Positions 44,564 through 58,202 are shown, counted from the stretch's first letter. The stretch: 64,000 nucleotides of DNA from Myxocyprinus asiaticus (GCF_019703515.2 NC_059348.1:26070656-26134655); one strand, 5' to 3'. The notes: generated by a model not told the origin, from the letters alone. Program-made: numbers and translations.

Positions 44564-46026
44564 TAGTGCCCGACCGATATATCAGTCCGCCGATATTATC
44601 GGCCAATATTAGCCTTTCCCCAATATATCGGTATCGCCGTATATGTTTACCGATATGCGCAGATATGAAAACTTTTTTCAGAACATATAATGCAGAAAAC
44701 AATGCTTTTGGTGTCATTACGTAGTTTGTCCAGCAGAGCGCGCTCCGACTCCACTGTTTACAGAGCTGACTCTGAACCGACGGTGGCAGACAGGGCGGAG
44801 TTAAGCGGTGCAGAGTTGAGCGGTGTCTTCGCGGTAAGTTGTTAACTAGTTTGTGAAATACATACTGGAAAGTTAATAAACAATAACCCCATCATTTTCC
44901 CTTTTCAAAATAACTAATATAACGTTAACCCTGTCCCTAACAAACATGTCACTCATGTCTGTTTGCTGTTAGCCAGCTATAGTTTGTCAGTGCAGTCAGT
45001 AAAGTAGCAGATTGAAAGGTAAACATCAGAGCATCTTTTTGCAGCTCAGCAGACAACAGTGCAGTGGTGGATTGTGTCTGATGAGTGTTGATTTCATGCT
45101 ACGCTGGTACTAAGTTGGTGAGACGCAATGCTGGAAAGTAAATAAAGTCCATCTTTTACTCTCCGTGACAACGAGCTTATAGCTAACTAGCTAGCCACGT
45201 AGCTACTTTCATTGCTTGTCAGCTGAGTGGAAGCTAATGAGTAAACATGTATTCACTATATAACTGTTTTGTTCAGGATTCACAGTTTGGTACCACCTTC
45301 AACTGAACAATTCCAGTCGTTGCATTTATAAAATATAATGTTTAGAAGTCTGGTTTTCCACCGTTAAAAGTTTCCCCTGAACTTATATAGCAGAATACGG
45401 TGTAACACCGCTGCTTATCTGTTTATCTCTTGTCTCGGCAGGTGTAAATGCTTCTTGTTTTACAACCTGCCAATAATTGACTGGGAGTATTAAAATAGTC
45501 AGCATTTTTTATTTACTGTCATTATTTAGCTATTTATTTTATTTTAATTTATTCTTTATTTTAATGGTCAGCATTTGACTGATACTAAACAGTACTGATG
45601 TTTATTTAACTATTTATTTTATTTTTATTTTAATAGTCAGCATTTGACTGATACTAAACAGTACTGATGTTTATTTAGCTATTTTATTTTAATTTATTCT
45701 TTATTTTAATAGTTGGCAACTGACTGATACTAAACATACAGTACTGATGATTTTTAAGCTATTTATTGTATTTTTATTTATTCTTTATTTTCTCAGTGTT
45801 CATTTCTAGAATTTGTTGTCAATGTATAATAATAATGTCAAATATTCTTTGATAAAAATATTTAAAGCAGCCTTCATAGTCATATCGGTGAAGAATCCAC
45901 ATAGAAAAGGTCTGTTTTCATTCCAGCTCAAAAATTAACTATATCGGCCACCATATCGGTAATCAGTGAATTTTCCCCCTCTAAAATTGGTATCGTTCTC
46001 AAAAATCCCATATCGGTCGGGCTCTA
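44564..46026. mobile_element. hAT-like element, TAGTGCCCGACCG ends
   Basis: Ends TAGTGCCCGACCGATATATC and GATATGG-type right end CATATCGGTCGGGCTCTA are inverted repeats. The flanking octamers TCTGAGAC and CTCAAGAC agree at only 4 of 8 sites. Noncoding, with an internal minisatellite at 45525-45800. Confidence 0.7.
45525..45800. repeat. Minisatellite, about 80-bp unit, 3-4 copies
   Basis: A unit containing TAGCTATTTATTTTATTTT, a T/A-rich spacer, CAGCATTTGACTGATACTAA and ACAGTACTGATG repeats three to four times with small changes, wholly inside the hAT-like element. Confidence 0.75.
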
Positions 46027-47156
46027 CTCAAGACACACATTTCCAAGTTGAACATCTTTCCTGACGAAGCGTTTAAAAAAAATCTCATTGCTTAATCTGT
46101 GAAATGCTTATAAGAGAGCAAGACGCAATGGCCAAAGACCTCCACCAACTGTAAGGGGCTGTTCACACCGAATGCTTTTGCAACCATCCGTTTGTTTTTC
46201 TATGTAAACGCGTGCTAGACGAACATCTTTGTTTCCCTTTGTTTTTGTTTATTCAGCGTCTCGTGTAGGAGCGCTATTTTTTAGATGATTAAAAAGAGCT
46301 TTAAAAGCATATTGAGACAACTGCTTTCTGTTAAACTTTATTTGCGCTGTGTCTAGCCTTTTGTTGCGCAAGAATGTGATCGATCTGAAGTCATCGTATT
46401 ACAGTGAGGATCTTTTTTTTATTTTTATTGAAATCAGATGCGTTTCTGATTTGTTTATATGTTTCTCTCGGCTGCATGAAGATATTAATTTGCTTTCTCA
46501 CGTCACTAGCTTTAAATTTGCAACTTAGCTGGCTAACGAATGCATAAATGTGACCAGCTGGATATAAACTAATGCAAATAGATGGTATTAGATGGTAACA
46601 ATCGTGACATTTAAACATTTGGGTAGGATTTGCGTGTATTTTGTCACATTGTTCTAACCGCTTGAGGTTAGCTTTAATGATAGCGTCCTCTCATCCTTGT
46701 CGGCAAACATACTGCTGTTCTCTACTAATGCAGCATCTAGTCAACAAATTACTTAATAATGACATGACATCGTGTACTGTAGTGTACTGTATACATACCT
46801 TTTCGTTGTTGATTTTTTAAATAGGCATCTGAAATGTTCCGCTCCATGCAGAGTGTAGTCTCACATGTCAAAATAAACACTGCAAGGCATCAGTGAAGTG
46901 ATAGTTTTTATTTAGTCTCTAGAGGCCGCTCTCATACTGTATAACGACAGCAGACTCTTCCAAGCCACTCCAGCACTGGACGCAACGTGGAAAAACTATC
47001 GGTGTGGATTTTTGCCGATAACCAACTTATTTGCCGATAAGTTCCATCTGCAAAACCAATATATTGGTCGACCTCTAACGGCGATTAATCGATTATCGAT
47101 TAATCATTAATATCCCTATTCTGGTCAGCAGTGGTAAGCGCCTGTGACGTAATCGC

Positions 47157-47833
47157 TAGGGCTGCCCCCAACCAAAGATTTTCCTAGTCGACTAGTAGGA
47201 GTTAATTTAAGCCATTAGTCGACTAGTCGCATGTTTATGATATTAATTTAATTACTTGAATATATTTTTTTTTGGGGGGGGGGGGGGCATCAGAAAATGG
47301 TTTGAGTTCCAGGGCTGAGAAAGAATAAGTAACATTGCTAACACTGAAACACTTTATTATATTATTAAGAACAGTTGACAGATGACCGTATATGCGCATG
47401 TATGACGCGCTGATACGGAGGCGTGCAGCCTCGTGGAACACGTGCATGTAAAAAGTTGTCACTCTTTCTTTGTTTCTGTCTTCCGGTTTTTTAAAATGTT
47501 TTTTTTTTTTTTTTTTTTTTTTTGCAAGAACATTATCGTCTATGAGTGCTGCAAATGACCTCAGACATCTCAGCTCAGTAGGTGCTTTGAGTTCAGTTTG
47601 TTTAATTTCCACAGAGTAGTTCATTGTGACTACAACTCTGCAGCCTATACATCTGTGATTAAATCATAAAATAATACAAAAACATGTATCGAACCATGAT
47701 TTATATTTCAGTGATTATTATCATCATTATAATTATTATTTTTACATTTATAATTGTTTTTATGACTTCATTTGTATAAGTAATTTTCTGCCATGATGTT
47801 AAGACGGATTCTTGCCTGACGGTAAATGGAAAG

Positions 47834-47875
<42 letters not shown>

Positions 47876-48492
47876 CTTTGATCACTTCATTATTTTAATT
47901 TCTTTTTCGTTTTGTTTGGAGTGCAATTTGAATTTAGAAATGTATTTGATTGAAGTTTTTCCTTTTTTAAATAAATGAATTTAATTTTCAATGCAAAATC
48001 ACTAAAGCAAGAATATTCACCGATCCCTCAGCCCCAGGGTTTCCAATATAATTGGATATTGCTACACACACACACTATATAAAAATATAATTGTGCCACC
48101 ATATTAATTTATTTAATTATAAAACTAATGTAATTAAAAAAAAAAAAAACTTTTAAATTGATGACTTGGACCAAATAATAAAGAAAAGCAGCCAATAAGT
48201 GCCCAACATAGATGGGAACTCCTTCAATACTGTTTAAAAAGCGTCCCAGGGTGATACCTCAAGAAGTTGGTTGAGAAAATGTCAAGAGTACACGTCTGCA
48301 AAATTCTAGGCAAAGGGTGACTACTTTGAAGATGCTAAAATATAACATGGTTTTGATTTATTTTGGATTTTGTTTAGTCACAACATAATTCCCATAGTTC
48401 CATTTGTTATTCCATAGTTTTGATGACTTTACTGTTATTCTAAAATGTGAAAAAATAATAAAGAATAAGTGTTTCAAAACTTTTGACCAGTA

Positions 48493-48528
<36 letters not shown>

Positions 48529-48984
48529 TTTGTGAAGGAGGGAACAAAACAAATTTATTCACACACATGATGTATTTTCCCAGATAACAAAATACCCGAC
48601 CAGTAGAGAATGCACAGATAAAGTAGGTTCTTTGCCAGAGAGATGTTGACAACTGTTGTAAAGCCATCTTTCAAAAAGTTGAACAACACACATTTTAATT
48701 GCACTTATTTTTTTTCCAGTTTCATTTGAAATTTAGTTAAAATAAATAAAAAATAAAGTTCTAAGTTTGAAATCAAGGAGTCTTTCTTTATTGTGTAGGC
48801 TTAACCTTAACCCTGCTTAATGAAAATTACCCCATAGTACCACCTAGAGTCCAACCAGCGGTAATATCGGTGTTCGTCGTTTTTATGTGGAGTTTTTTCT
48901 GCGACCAACCGACCAATCAAAACTTGGTTGACCAAGACTCTTCTCATCGACTAACCTTTGGTCGACTATCAGGGGGCAGCCCTA
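47157..48984. mobile_element. hAT MITE with perfect 8-bp target duplication
   Basis: Begins TAGGGCTGCCCCCAACC and ends TCAGGGGGCAGCCCTA. It is flanked by GTAATCGC at 47149-47156 and 48985-48992, an exact 8-bp duplication as expected for hAT. It contains GACTAGTCG-rich subterminal repeats, a G14 tract at 47274-47287, a T-run near 47502-47523, a (TA)n at 47842-47870 and a decayed Tc1-type MITE near 48080-48500. No transposase is recognised. Confidence 0.88.
48080..48520. mobile_element. Decayed Tc1-type MITE with (GT)n edge
   Basis: Shares long stretches (AACATAGATGGGAACTCCTT, GATGACTTTACTGTTATTCT) with the element at 51562-52064. Its right end, AAGTGTTTCAAAACTTTTGA, is followed directly by (GT)n. 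The left inverted repeat is missing. Confidence 0.65.
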
Positions 48985-49635
48985 GTAATCGCATTATCAT
49001 TTGAAACACATGAGAACTGACGAATGTGCGTCACAGCCAGAAGAGCAGCGCTGTTTACAAGTGAGGAGGAGGAATGCTGTACAGAAGCTTGGTTGGTTTT
49101 GGTTTAGATCTGTATTGATCTGTTTCTTTACTCACAATGGTGCATTTGTGTGCTTATCCTGGATGTCTCAACCGAGTGAATAACGTAAGATTACGTTTGT
49201 ATCATGGCAACACAAATACGTCACACGAGAGACTGCTTGGACTCCACCCTCTCGGAAGTGTTGGACTATAATTAAAAAGTACTTAAATATTGATCTTTTT
49301 CGTACCAAAAATAATCGTGTCGCTTTAGAAGACATTAATTTAACCGCTGGTGTTGTATGGTTGGCGTTTATGCTGACTGTCTGATTTTTAGAGCTTCAAA
49401 AGAGAAATTGCCATTCACTTGCATTTTAAGGACCTACCGAGCTAAGATATTTTACTACTTCAGTTGTGTTCTGGTGAAGAAAGAAAGGCACACACACCTG
49501 GGATATCATGAGGGTGAGTAAATAATGTGAGCATTTTAATTTTTGGGTGAACTATCCCTTAATTAAGTTTTAATTTATGTGTTATTTTTTATGTAATTAA
49601 TCGCACTGAATTAACATGTTAAATTGAAAGCCCTA

Positions 49636-49948
49636 GTTTCAACCTGCTAATTTTAACTTTTCTTTATTCAGCACACTTCACCACTCCGAACAACAAATAA
49701 AGCTACATAGAGAAATATAGAAATATAGTGTCAATCAACAATATAGAGTACATATGGTTGTCATTTTACAAGTTTACAACAAAATTTTACAAAAATGGAT
49801 GCAGCATAGTTTGCATCCATACCCCTAGGTGCAGCATATTTAAAAGCAATAGTTTTCGGTTACCAAAGCCATTGTAGAAATTTGCTACTAGTTAGCCATA
49901 ATTAATTTAATCAGTTTGTTAAAGTTTCCAATAACGGGGTGGTTACTG
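49636..49948. other. znf644 intron, no element recognised
   Basis: AT-rich spacer between two transposons; nothing recognisable. Confidence 0.4.
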
Positions 49949-50731
49949 AGGGATAGTTCACCCAAAAATAAGAATTCTCTTATCATTTTCTCACCCTCAT
50001 GCCATCCCAGATGTGTATGACTTTCATCTGCAGAACACAAATGAATCACAAATGAAATGATTTTTAGAGGAATATCTCAGCTCTGTTGATCCTCACAATG
50101 CAAGTGAATGGTGGCCAGAAATCTGAAGGTCCAACTATCACATAAAGGCATCATAAAATTAATCCATATGACTCCAGTGGTTTAATCAAATCTGTGTTTT
50201 TTTTTTTAGTTTTAGTTTTTTATATCCAGTCGGTTTTGGGTGAGAACAAACCAAAATATAACTCCTTTTTCACTCTACATCTTACCATTACAGTCTCTTT
50301 GCACGATCAATATTTCAAGCTTAATTACTCTTCCTAGTGCTTGATGCATGTGCAGAGCTCTAGATGGCGTTATAGGAAGTGTAATCTAGCTTGAAATCAT
50401 GATTGCCAAGGAGACTGCTGTCAAGGTTTATAATGAAAAAAATATTCAATTTTGGTCTGTTCTTACCCAAAACCGATTGGATCGCTTCAGAGCACATTGG
50501 TTAAACCACTGGAGTCATTTCTATTACTTTCATGATGCCTTTATGTGACATTTGAACCTTCAGAGTTCTGGCCATCATTCACTTGCCTTGAATGGACTTA
50601 CAGATCTGAAATATTGTTCTAAAAATCATAATTTGTGTTCTGCAGAAGAAAGTAAGTCATACACATCTGGGATGGCATGAGGGTGAGTAAATGATTAGAG
50701 AATTTTCATTTTTGGGTGAACTATCCCTTTA
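49949..50731. mobile_element. Angel-like fold-back MITE, copy 3
   Basis: Left end AGGGATAGTTCACCCAAAAA and right end TTTTTGGGTGAACTATCCCT, with the whole element palindromic (GCCATCCCAGATGTGTATGA ... TCATACACATCTGGGATGGC). It is a clean, uninterrupted copy of about 780 bp, useful as the reference for the other two. Confidence 0.82.
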
Positions 50732-50926
50732 AGCAAGTTGTGTTCGACAAGTCATGAAATCTTTACATGGCAGCCCCCATTCCCCCTGACCATCTCCATG
50801 CAGAATAAAACAGCTTTTACAAGGTTACTCATCTCATGTGAGTAGCCATTATTTTATCCATACATTTCCAAATTGCTATTAATTTCTTTAGGAGTAAAAG
50901 AAAAAAAAAATTAGATGCTTACATGA

Positions 50927-51526
50927 CAGGGCTCCAGACTGCGACTAAAATGGTCTTAAATGCGACCAAAAATAATTGATTGCAACAATAATTTAAAATC
51001 TAGTAGCCATTGTTAACAGTCCGGTTGTGTGCGTTCATATGTGGTTTCGTCAGATGTCTTTGAGTTATTGAATATATTTTTAGAGCGTGCACCAATGTGT
51101 CTCACACCGCTTTTCACCCATTCTGTTTCTGACGAGCTCGCTGCACCGCACGCAACAATAAACCCAGCGCAAGAGAGTCATGAACAAATGACTCTTTTGA
51201 ACCGGATCTTTTTCATGAATCAACTGAAAAGAACTGAGGGTTTGAACTCAGGAGCTCAGGTTAGCAGTTTCTTTCTCAGTGAATCGGCCTTCAGTGAGCT
51301 CACAACTGGGAGCACAGACATTTCAGAATAAGAGTCCCATGTGTATTTCGGGCGTCTTTATAATTAATTTGTCTACCACTTTTTTTTCTTCTGGTAATTA
51401 TTGATTGAGATTGGAGTAGCACAATAAACTGCATCTGGGATTTCATTCAGTTTGCACTCTGTTAGTCTTTGTGTCTAGGGCCATCCGGTAAAAGTAAAGA
51501 AAGACTAAGGCAATATTTTAAAACTA

Positions 51527-51561
<35 letters not shown>

Positions 51562-52063
51562 CTACCGGTCAAAACTTTTGAAACACTTGACTGAAATGTT
51601 TCTCGTGATCTTACAAATCTTTTGATCTGAAGGCGTGTGCTTTAAATGTTTGAAATTAGTTTTGTAGACAAAAATATAATTGTGCCACCATATTAATTTA
51701 TTTCATTATAAAATTAATGTAAAAAAAAATAAAAGTTTTTGAAATTGAAGACTTGGACCACATAATAAAGAAAACTAGCCAATAAGTGCCCAACATAGAT
51801 GGGAACTCCTTCAATACTGTTTAAAAAGCATCCCAGGGTGATACCTCAAGAAGTTGGTTGAGAAAATGTCAAGAGTGACTACTTTGAAGATGCTAAAATA
51901 TAACACAGTTTTGATTTATTTTGGATTTTGTTTAGTCACAACATAATTCCCATATTTCCATTTATGTTATTCCATAGTTTTGATGACTTTACTATTATTC
52001 TAAAATGTGAAGAAAAAAAAATTATAATAAAGAATGAGTAAGTGTTTCAAAACTTTTGAACGG

Positions 52064-52115
<52 letters not shown>

Positions 52116-52549
52116 CAAGCTTTTGACACTTAGGACAATTGAGGGACTTGTACACTATTACACAAGGTGCAAACATTCATTGATCAAGAAGACAACACAC
52201 TAGTTTATACATACTATATGTAATTATCTGCAGTGTAGATTCTGAAGAGCAGTACTAAATAAAACAAATCTTTTATCTCTTATGTTTGTATAGATTATGA
52301 AATGGGTGTGAACATTTGAGACAAAACAGAATGCAATCTTATCTTCTCAACTATATATACTGTTTATTAAACCTTCGATTAATGGTTTATCAGCTGACTT
52401 TCTTTTCTTTAGCTTTCTATCTTGTTTCTGAACAGCAATCTAAATCGAGAAAATCTGTGATTTGGCTACTAAAAACAGCCATTTGGCTCCTTAATATTTC
52501 AGTTTAGGAGCCAGTGGCTCTTAAGACATTTTTTTAGTCTGGAGCCCTG
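50927..52549. mobile_element. DNA transposon, CAGGGCTCCAGACT ends
   Basis: Ends CAGGGCTCCAGACTGCGACT and TTTAGTCTGGAGCCCTG are inverted, each flanked by CATGA (50922-50926 and 52550-52554). hAT-like by its ends. It contains a small open frame (51029-51331) of no known domain and a nested Tc1-type MITE. Confidence 0.7.
51562..52064. mobile_element. Tc1-type MITE bracketed by (CA)n and (TG)n
   Basis: Inverted ends: ACCGGTCAAAACTTTTGAAA and AAAACTTTTGAACGGT. The left end abuts (AC)n at 51533-51557 and the right end abuts (GT)n/(AT)n at 52064-52113. Noncoding; its relative lies at 48080-48520. Confidence 0.72.
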
Positions 52550-53055
52550 CATGATCAATATTAACTCGTATAGCCTATGTGAATATACAGTGCAATTAAG
52601 GAGTTGTTAATAATTAATTGCAATTATGTAATCAACCAACTTTGCATATGTATATGTGTATGTACTGTAAGCTTCCACTGAAGACCCTGACCATATTTGA
52701 CCATATTGAGTGTGTAATGGACATGATGTTCCTTGCAATGTGGTTATATAAATGGTTATTAATTGGTTATGTTAAACTGGTTTATCTATGGTTCATCAAG
52801 TGAACAGCTGTAAGTTTGCCTTTTTTTTTAATTTGAGAGACAGTTGTCTCAAAATATATTGAGACAATCAGTAGTATATATTTTTTTTCAGAAGAAAAGA
52901 GAGCATGTATATTAAATGTGTAAAAAGATGAGTGAAAAGTTAAAACAATGCTTGATTAAAATATAGATGGAAACCTGATTACATTTCATTTAGGTGCTCA
53001 ACTGCTGTTTCTTTTTTTGTTTCATCCAACCCCCCCCCCCCCAACAATTTTCCAG
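52550..53055. other. Intron just upstream of the znf644 coding exon
   Basis: No element recognised. It ends with a polypyrimidine tract containing 13 consecutive C (53030-53042) and the acceptor AATTTTCCAG at 53046-53055. Confidence 0.5.
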
Positions 53056-55237
53056 AAACAGTTCCTAGGACTCCTAGGAATGTCTGGTTTGACAGAGAGT
53101 GGCAAAGTAGAGGAAAATGACACCTCAATGTCAAAAATCTCTCAGTGCCTTTTGAACAGCCAGACAATCTCTCCACTGGGGACTTCATCAGAACAATCAT
53201 TGCATTGTCCTGAAGACACCATGGCACTACTCAGTGACCAAGGAGACCTCCTGACCAGTATTGGTTTCATGGACTCCATCTGCACAGATGGACCAGCTAA
53301 AGCTGCTTATGTCAATGGATCCACCTCACCCGTTATCTCAGATGAAATCTTGTTGGATATTTCAAAAAATGTACCGGGATTCCTTCCTAGATCTTTACAC
53401 GCACAAAATTCTCTCACAACCAACGTCCAATTTGAAGGACCCGATCCACTCAGAAAAGAGGGGGAAATAACAATTAAGCAAACTTTGACTGCTGAGGATG
53501 TGGAAAATAGGGGCATATGGGGCTTTGAAACAGAATCACCAGAAAGCTCATTAGAAAATTTTGATGATGGAAATGACCTTTGCTGGGATCCCCAGAAAGA
53601 ATTTCTGAAGTTCTTCTGGGATGATGATAATGGTCTTGAAATGGAGGGAAACTTGTCCCCTGTTGCCTCACCCATCAACCAGAAAACAAGGGTTCCATCA
53701 CCGCTCGGCCATGAAAGAAGAAAACGTAAATCAAAAATTTTACCTAAAGTAGATCCCTCAGAGGACCTCTACCCTAATTTAGATTTTAATTCAAAAAGCG
53801 ATCACCAGGGTGAAGGAAGCCAGACAGATTTCAGTCCTCTTAAGAAGATTCGCTCTCCAAGGAAACCATCCAAGTCACGGTCACCCATTGTGAAAACTAC
53901 CAAGCATTTAAATGGAGCTGCTGAAGCAGTCAAACACCTTTTTCCCAAACCAGCAAAAAAACCTGTTAGCAAGACTCACAAGTTTGGATTGATTAGAGAA
54001 AATTTGAAAACAGAATCTGAGGAGCCTATATTTTTTCCATGTAACAGCAGTTTTACAGGGAAATCTAAAGAATACAGACAAATTACAATTAATACAGACA
54101 CACCCAGTTCAAGGCCATTTATATGTAAGGAATGTGGACAGTGTTATCAAGATCAGAGTTCACTGTTACATCACATAAATGTTCACCAGTTAAAGGAACA
54201 GAAAATTATGGAGGAAATAAATGAGGTGCATAAAATTAAAGATGCAAGGTTGCAGTGCCCCCAGTGTACCTTTGGAACCGACTGTCCGAACACGTTTGTC
54301 AAACATGCCAAGACCCATGAGAAGGACAAGCATTACTATAGCTGTAATAAGTGTGATTTTGTGGAAATGAATGAAGTTGAGCTAAGACGTCATTTGCTTC
54401 ATAAGCACGGTATCAGTGATGCTGATCTGACTATTTGGAAATCGGATGGAGTTCAGTTGCGCAAAGTCGATAGATCAGACAAAAATTCTGCAGCACATTA
54501 TCCAATCTCATACTCCTGCTCCTTTAAAAGAAAAAGTATCCAAAGCCAATCAAGACTTGACAAATCAATTCACACACACTTATCCAGAAAGAGACACAGC
54601 AACCAGAGAGCCTCAGAGTGCAACACTCATCAGAGTCCTGATGGAATCAGTGCAGCAGGTTTTCTTGACACAAGCAAATGCTTAAATGATGATTCCTTCG
54701 ATTGTGAGACCACATTATCTAGAACTAAAAAGACTTCATCCCCTTCAAATTGTCTGAAAAGATCAGTTGATTCTAAAGAACGGAACACAAAAAGCACTTC
54801 TAAATTTGAAGGAAACATCACTTGTTCTGAAGATTTTGGAAGTAGGTCAGCCTCCAACTACACAAATTTAAGTTTGGAGAAGCAAACATTAAAAAAGTCA
54901 CTCTCCAAAAGGAAAACATCAACACCATTCCACAATATGCAGGGCCAAGATATTCTTTTAGATTTTCCAAAATGTAGACAAAATTTCAAGAACCATGAAA
55001 CATCCAACAAAGACTTTTTGTGTGATTCTAATCATGATCTTGGTGCTGAAGAATGTGAGGTTAAAGAGGATCCTAAGGTCAATGCACGTTTGATAAGAAG
55101 ACAGATTTCACCAGCAAAGAGACGTTTTCGAGCCTCATGTAATCACTTTGAGAGAGATCATGGTTCTCCAAGGACGTTTTCTGTCAAGGAAGAAGAGGTT
55201 TATGATGACAACTCTGAGTCTATCCCAGCTGTGAAAC
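53056..55237 (+). CDS. znf644: znf644, large first coding exon (about 719 codons)
   Basis: ZNF644 is a nuclear C2H2 protein that, with WIZ, recruits the G9a/GLP H3K9 methyltransferases in mammals. The exon starts after the acceptor TTTTCCAG; the best start is ATG 53080 (MSGLTESGKVEE), because the upstream ATG at 53017 lies in the intron tract. Features: an acidic N-terminus with the family motif WDPQKEFLKFF (residues about 168-178), a basic region (about 210-320), and ZF1 CKECGQCYQDQSSLLHHINVH (about 347-370). A paired, conserved block follows with CPQCTFGTDCPNTFVKHAKTH (about 391-413) and CNKCDFVEMNEVELRRHLLH (about 420-443), then a long low-complexity serine/lysine region. I place the donor at AAAC|GTGAGT (55237), which keeps frame with the next exon; read-through would otherwise run to 55362. 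The neighbouring hfm1 remains support the identity. Whether this is znf644a or b is not resolved. Confidence 0.9.
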
Positions 55238-55687
55238 GTGAGTCAGACACAGAGCTTGAGACAGATCTAAACACTTGTCCTTTCTTTCTACTTTTGAGTC
55301 AGGTATTAGTCTCTCTTATGTACTTGCAATGCATTCGTTGTATCTATGCAGTGAGTTTTTAATCAATTACATTTGTTGATAGAACCACTAAAGTTTGTAG
55401 TTAGGAACCAAAGCCTTTTTTGAAACTTCTGTCATTTTGCGGGATTAACAAGCCTTTTTTTTTTTTATTGTTGTTTATTTTAATATATTATATTCAATAT
55501 AATATTTATGTATTTATTTGAAAAAATAAAATAAAAACAACTCTGATTTGGGTTGATTGGAGTCTAGAAATATTATTCAGTAGTTTATTATTTAGCAGCA
55601 ACAAAGTTTTGTGTACAATACGCATCAGTTGGTCTGTGAGCGGCCTGTGGTCCATCTGAAGCTGAGACTATGCTAAAATAAGATATA
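55238..55687. other. znf644 intron start
   Basis: Includes a read-through coding-like tail to 55362 and a T-run near 55456-55468. No element recognised. Confidence 0.4.
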
Positions 55688-57271
<1,584 letters not shown>

Positions 57272-57273
57272 TA

Positions 57274-58200
57274 GGCTCTAATATTTGCTACTTGGTGAAT
57301 ATTTAGTGTATACTTGTGGGCATACAGCTACATTTTTGTTAACCACTAGTTTACTAAAGTGTAGTTATTTATCATAGACTATCATAGAGATATATCTGTT
57401 TTTCTGTTCTTTTTCTGGACACTATAAAATAGTTTAGCTGCCCACTGTATTTTCTCCTAGGTCCATACATAAAACTACAAATAGACATCAAAACATTCTG
57501 AGAATGTTTGGGATGCACTGATATGTAATTTCTGAGTCGATATGATAACCGATAATTAACAGCTCATTGTCGCTGATACTGAAATTTTTACTTTTTTTTG
57601 CATTTTAACCCTTTAAACTGTAGCTGCTAGCTAATAAGTTAAAAACTACTCATTTGAAACAAAATAGGTGTTGTTTAAAAGCTTGGAATCTGAACTTCTG
57701 GACTGTTGACCATCAGATCAACTCTCAACTGCTGCTATTTGTGGTTTGGCGGATATTACGTGAACCAGAATTGGGATTACCAGAATCATCTTGCATAAAT
57801 TTATAAGCTATATCACGGCAACTATTGTCCCTAATTTATATACATATATGTTTTTTGTCACATTTTCACTTATTAGTTCATGAAACATAAACAGAAAATG
57901 GAAAACGGTATATCATTACTTAGAGCAGATGACCCCAGTTAAAACACAAAACAACACAATGCAATGCATAGATAATCATCACAGAGAGACGGAACATGCT
58001 TTAAAGGTCTACAACACAACCTCTTTTGGTCACGCATGCTGTAAAAAATTATTGACAAAAATGTTGCCGGCAATTCCACTATCGCAATAATATAATATTT
58101 TAATAATATTTTAATTTTTTTACTAACAAATAGGTTAGTTTAAAAAGCATTTTAAAGACTTCCCCTTAATATTGTAAAATAGGAAGCGAGAGGGACAAGA
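57274..58200. other. znf644 intron, no element recognised
   Basis: AT-rich sequence, with a possible MITE remnant (ACTGATATGTAATTTCTGAG and GATATGATAACCGATAATTA near 57515-57560). No gene. Confidence 0.4.
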
Positions 58201-58202
58201 TA

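Larger units (their letters stand above)
43863..47077. mobile_element. hAT-like element, TAGAGGTC ends, 8-bp duplication
   Basis: The ends TAGAGGTCAACCGAC and TTGGTCGACCTCTA are inverted. The flanks ATGGCGAT (43855-43862) and ACGGCGAT (47078-47085) match at 7 of 8 bases. Subterminal GATACCGATAAC/TTATCGGC repeats are typical of the family. It hosts another element at 44564-46026. No transposase is recognised. Confidence 0.78.
42222..47116. mobile_element. Nested element with TTAATCGATTAAT-rich ends
   Basis: The boundaries are marked by clusters of AATCGATTAAT words at 42225-42272 and 47079-47115 (the latter ending TTAATATCCCTA). This resembles a hAT-like family whose ends are built of such words. 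The exact termini and duplication are not resolved. It contains the element at 43863-47077. Confidence 0.45.
41924..49562. mobile_element. Angel-like fold-back MITE, copy 2, expanded by insertions
   Basis: The left arm (TTAAAGGGATAGTTCACCCA, then TTTACTCACCCTCATG) and right arm (CATGAGGGTGAGTAAA ... TGGGTGAACTATCCCTT) are about 7 kb apart; copies elsewhere in the window are about 0.7-0.8 kb. The central motif TTAAGTACTTTT near 42210 matches AAAAGTACTTAAAT at 49277. The intervening DNA is later insertions. Confidence 0.75.
41020..49635. mobile_element. Outer hAT-like element, TAGGGCTGTC ends, with nested insertions
   Basis: The left end TAGGGCTGTCAATTGG (followed by ATTAATTACAT) is mirrored at the right end (ATGTAATTAAT ... 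AATTGAAAGCCCTA). No target duplication is visible. It encloses a DANA-type SINE (41068-41221), an Angel-like fold-back element (41924-49562) and, within that, three or more hAT-like elements. It lies in znf644 intron 1. Confidence 0.6.
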
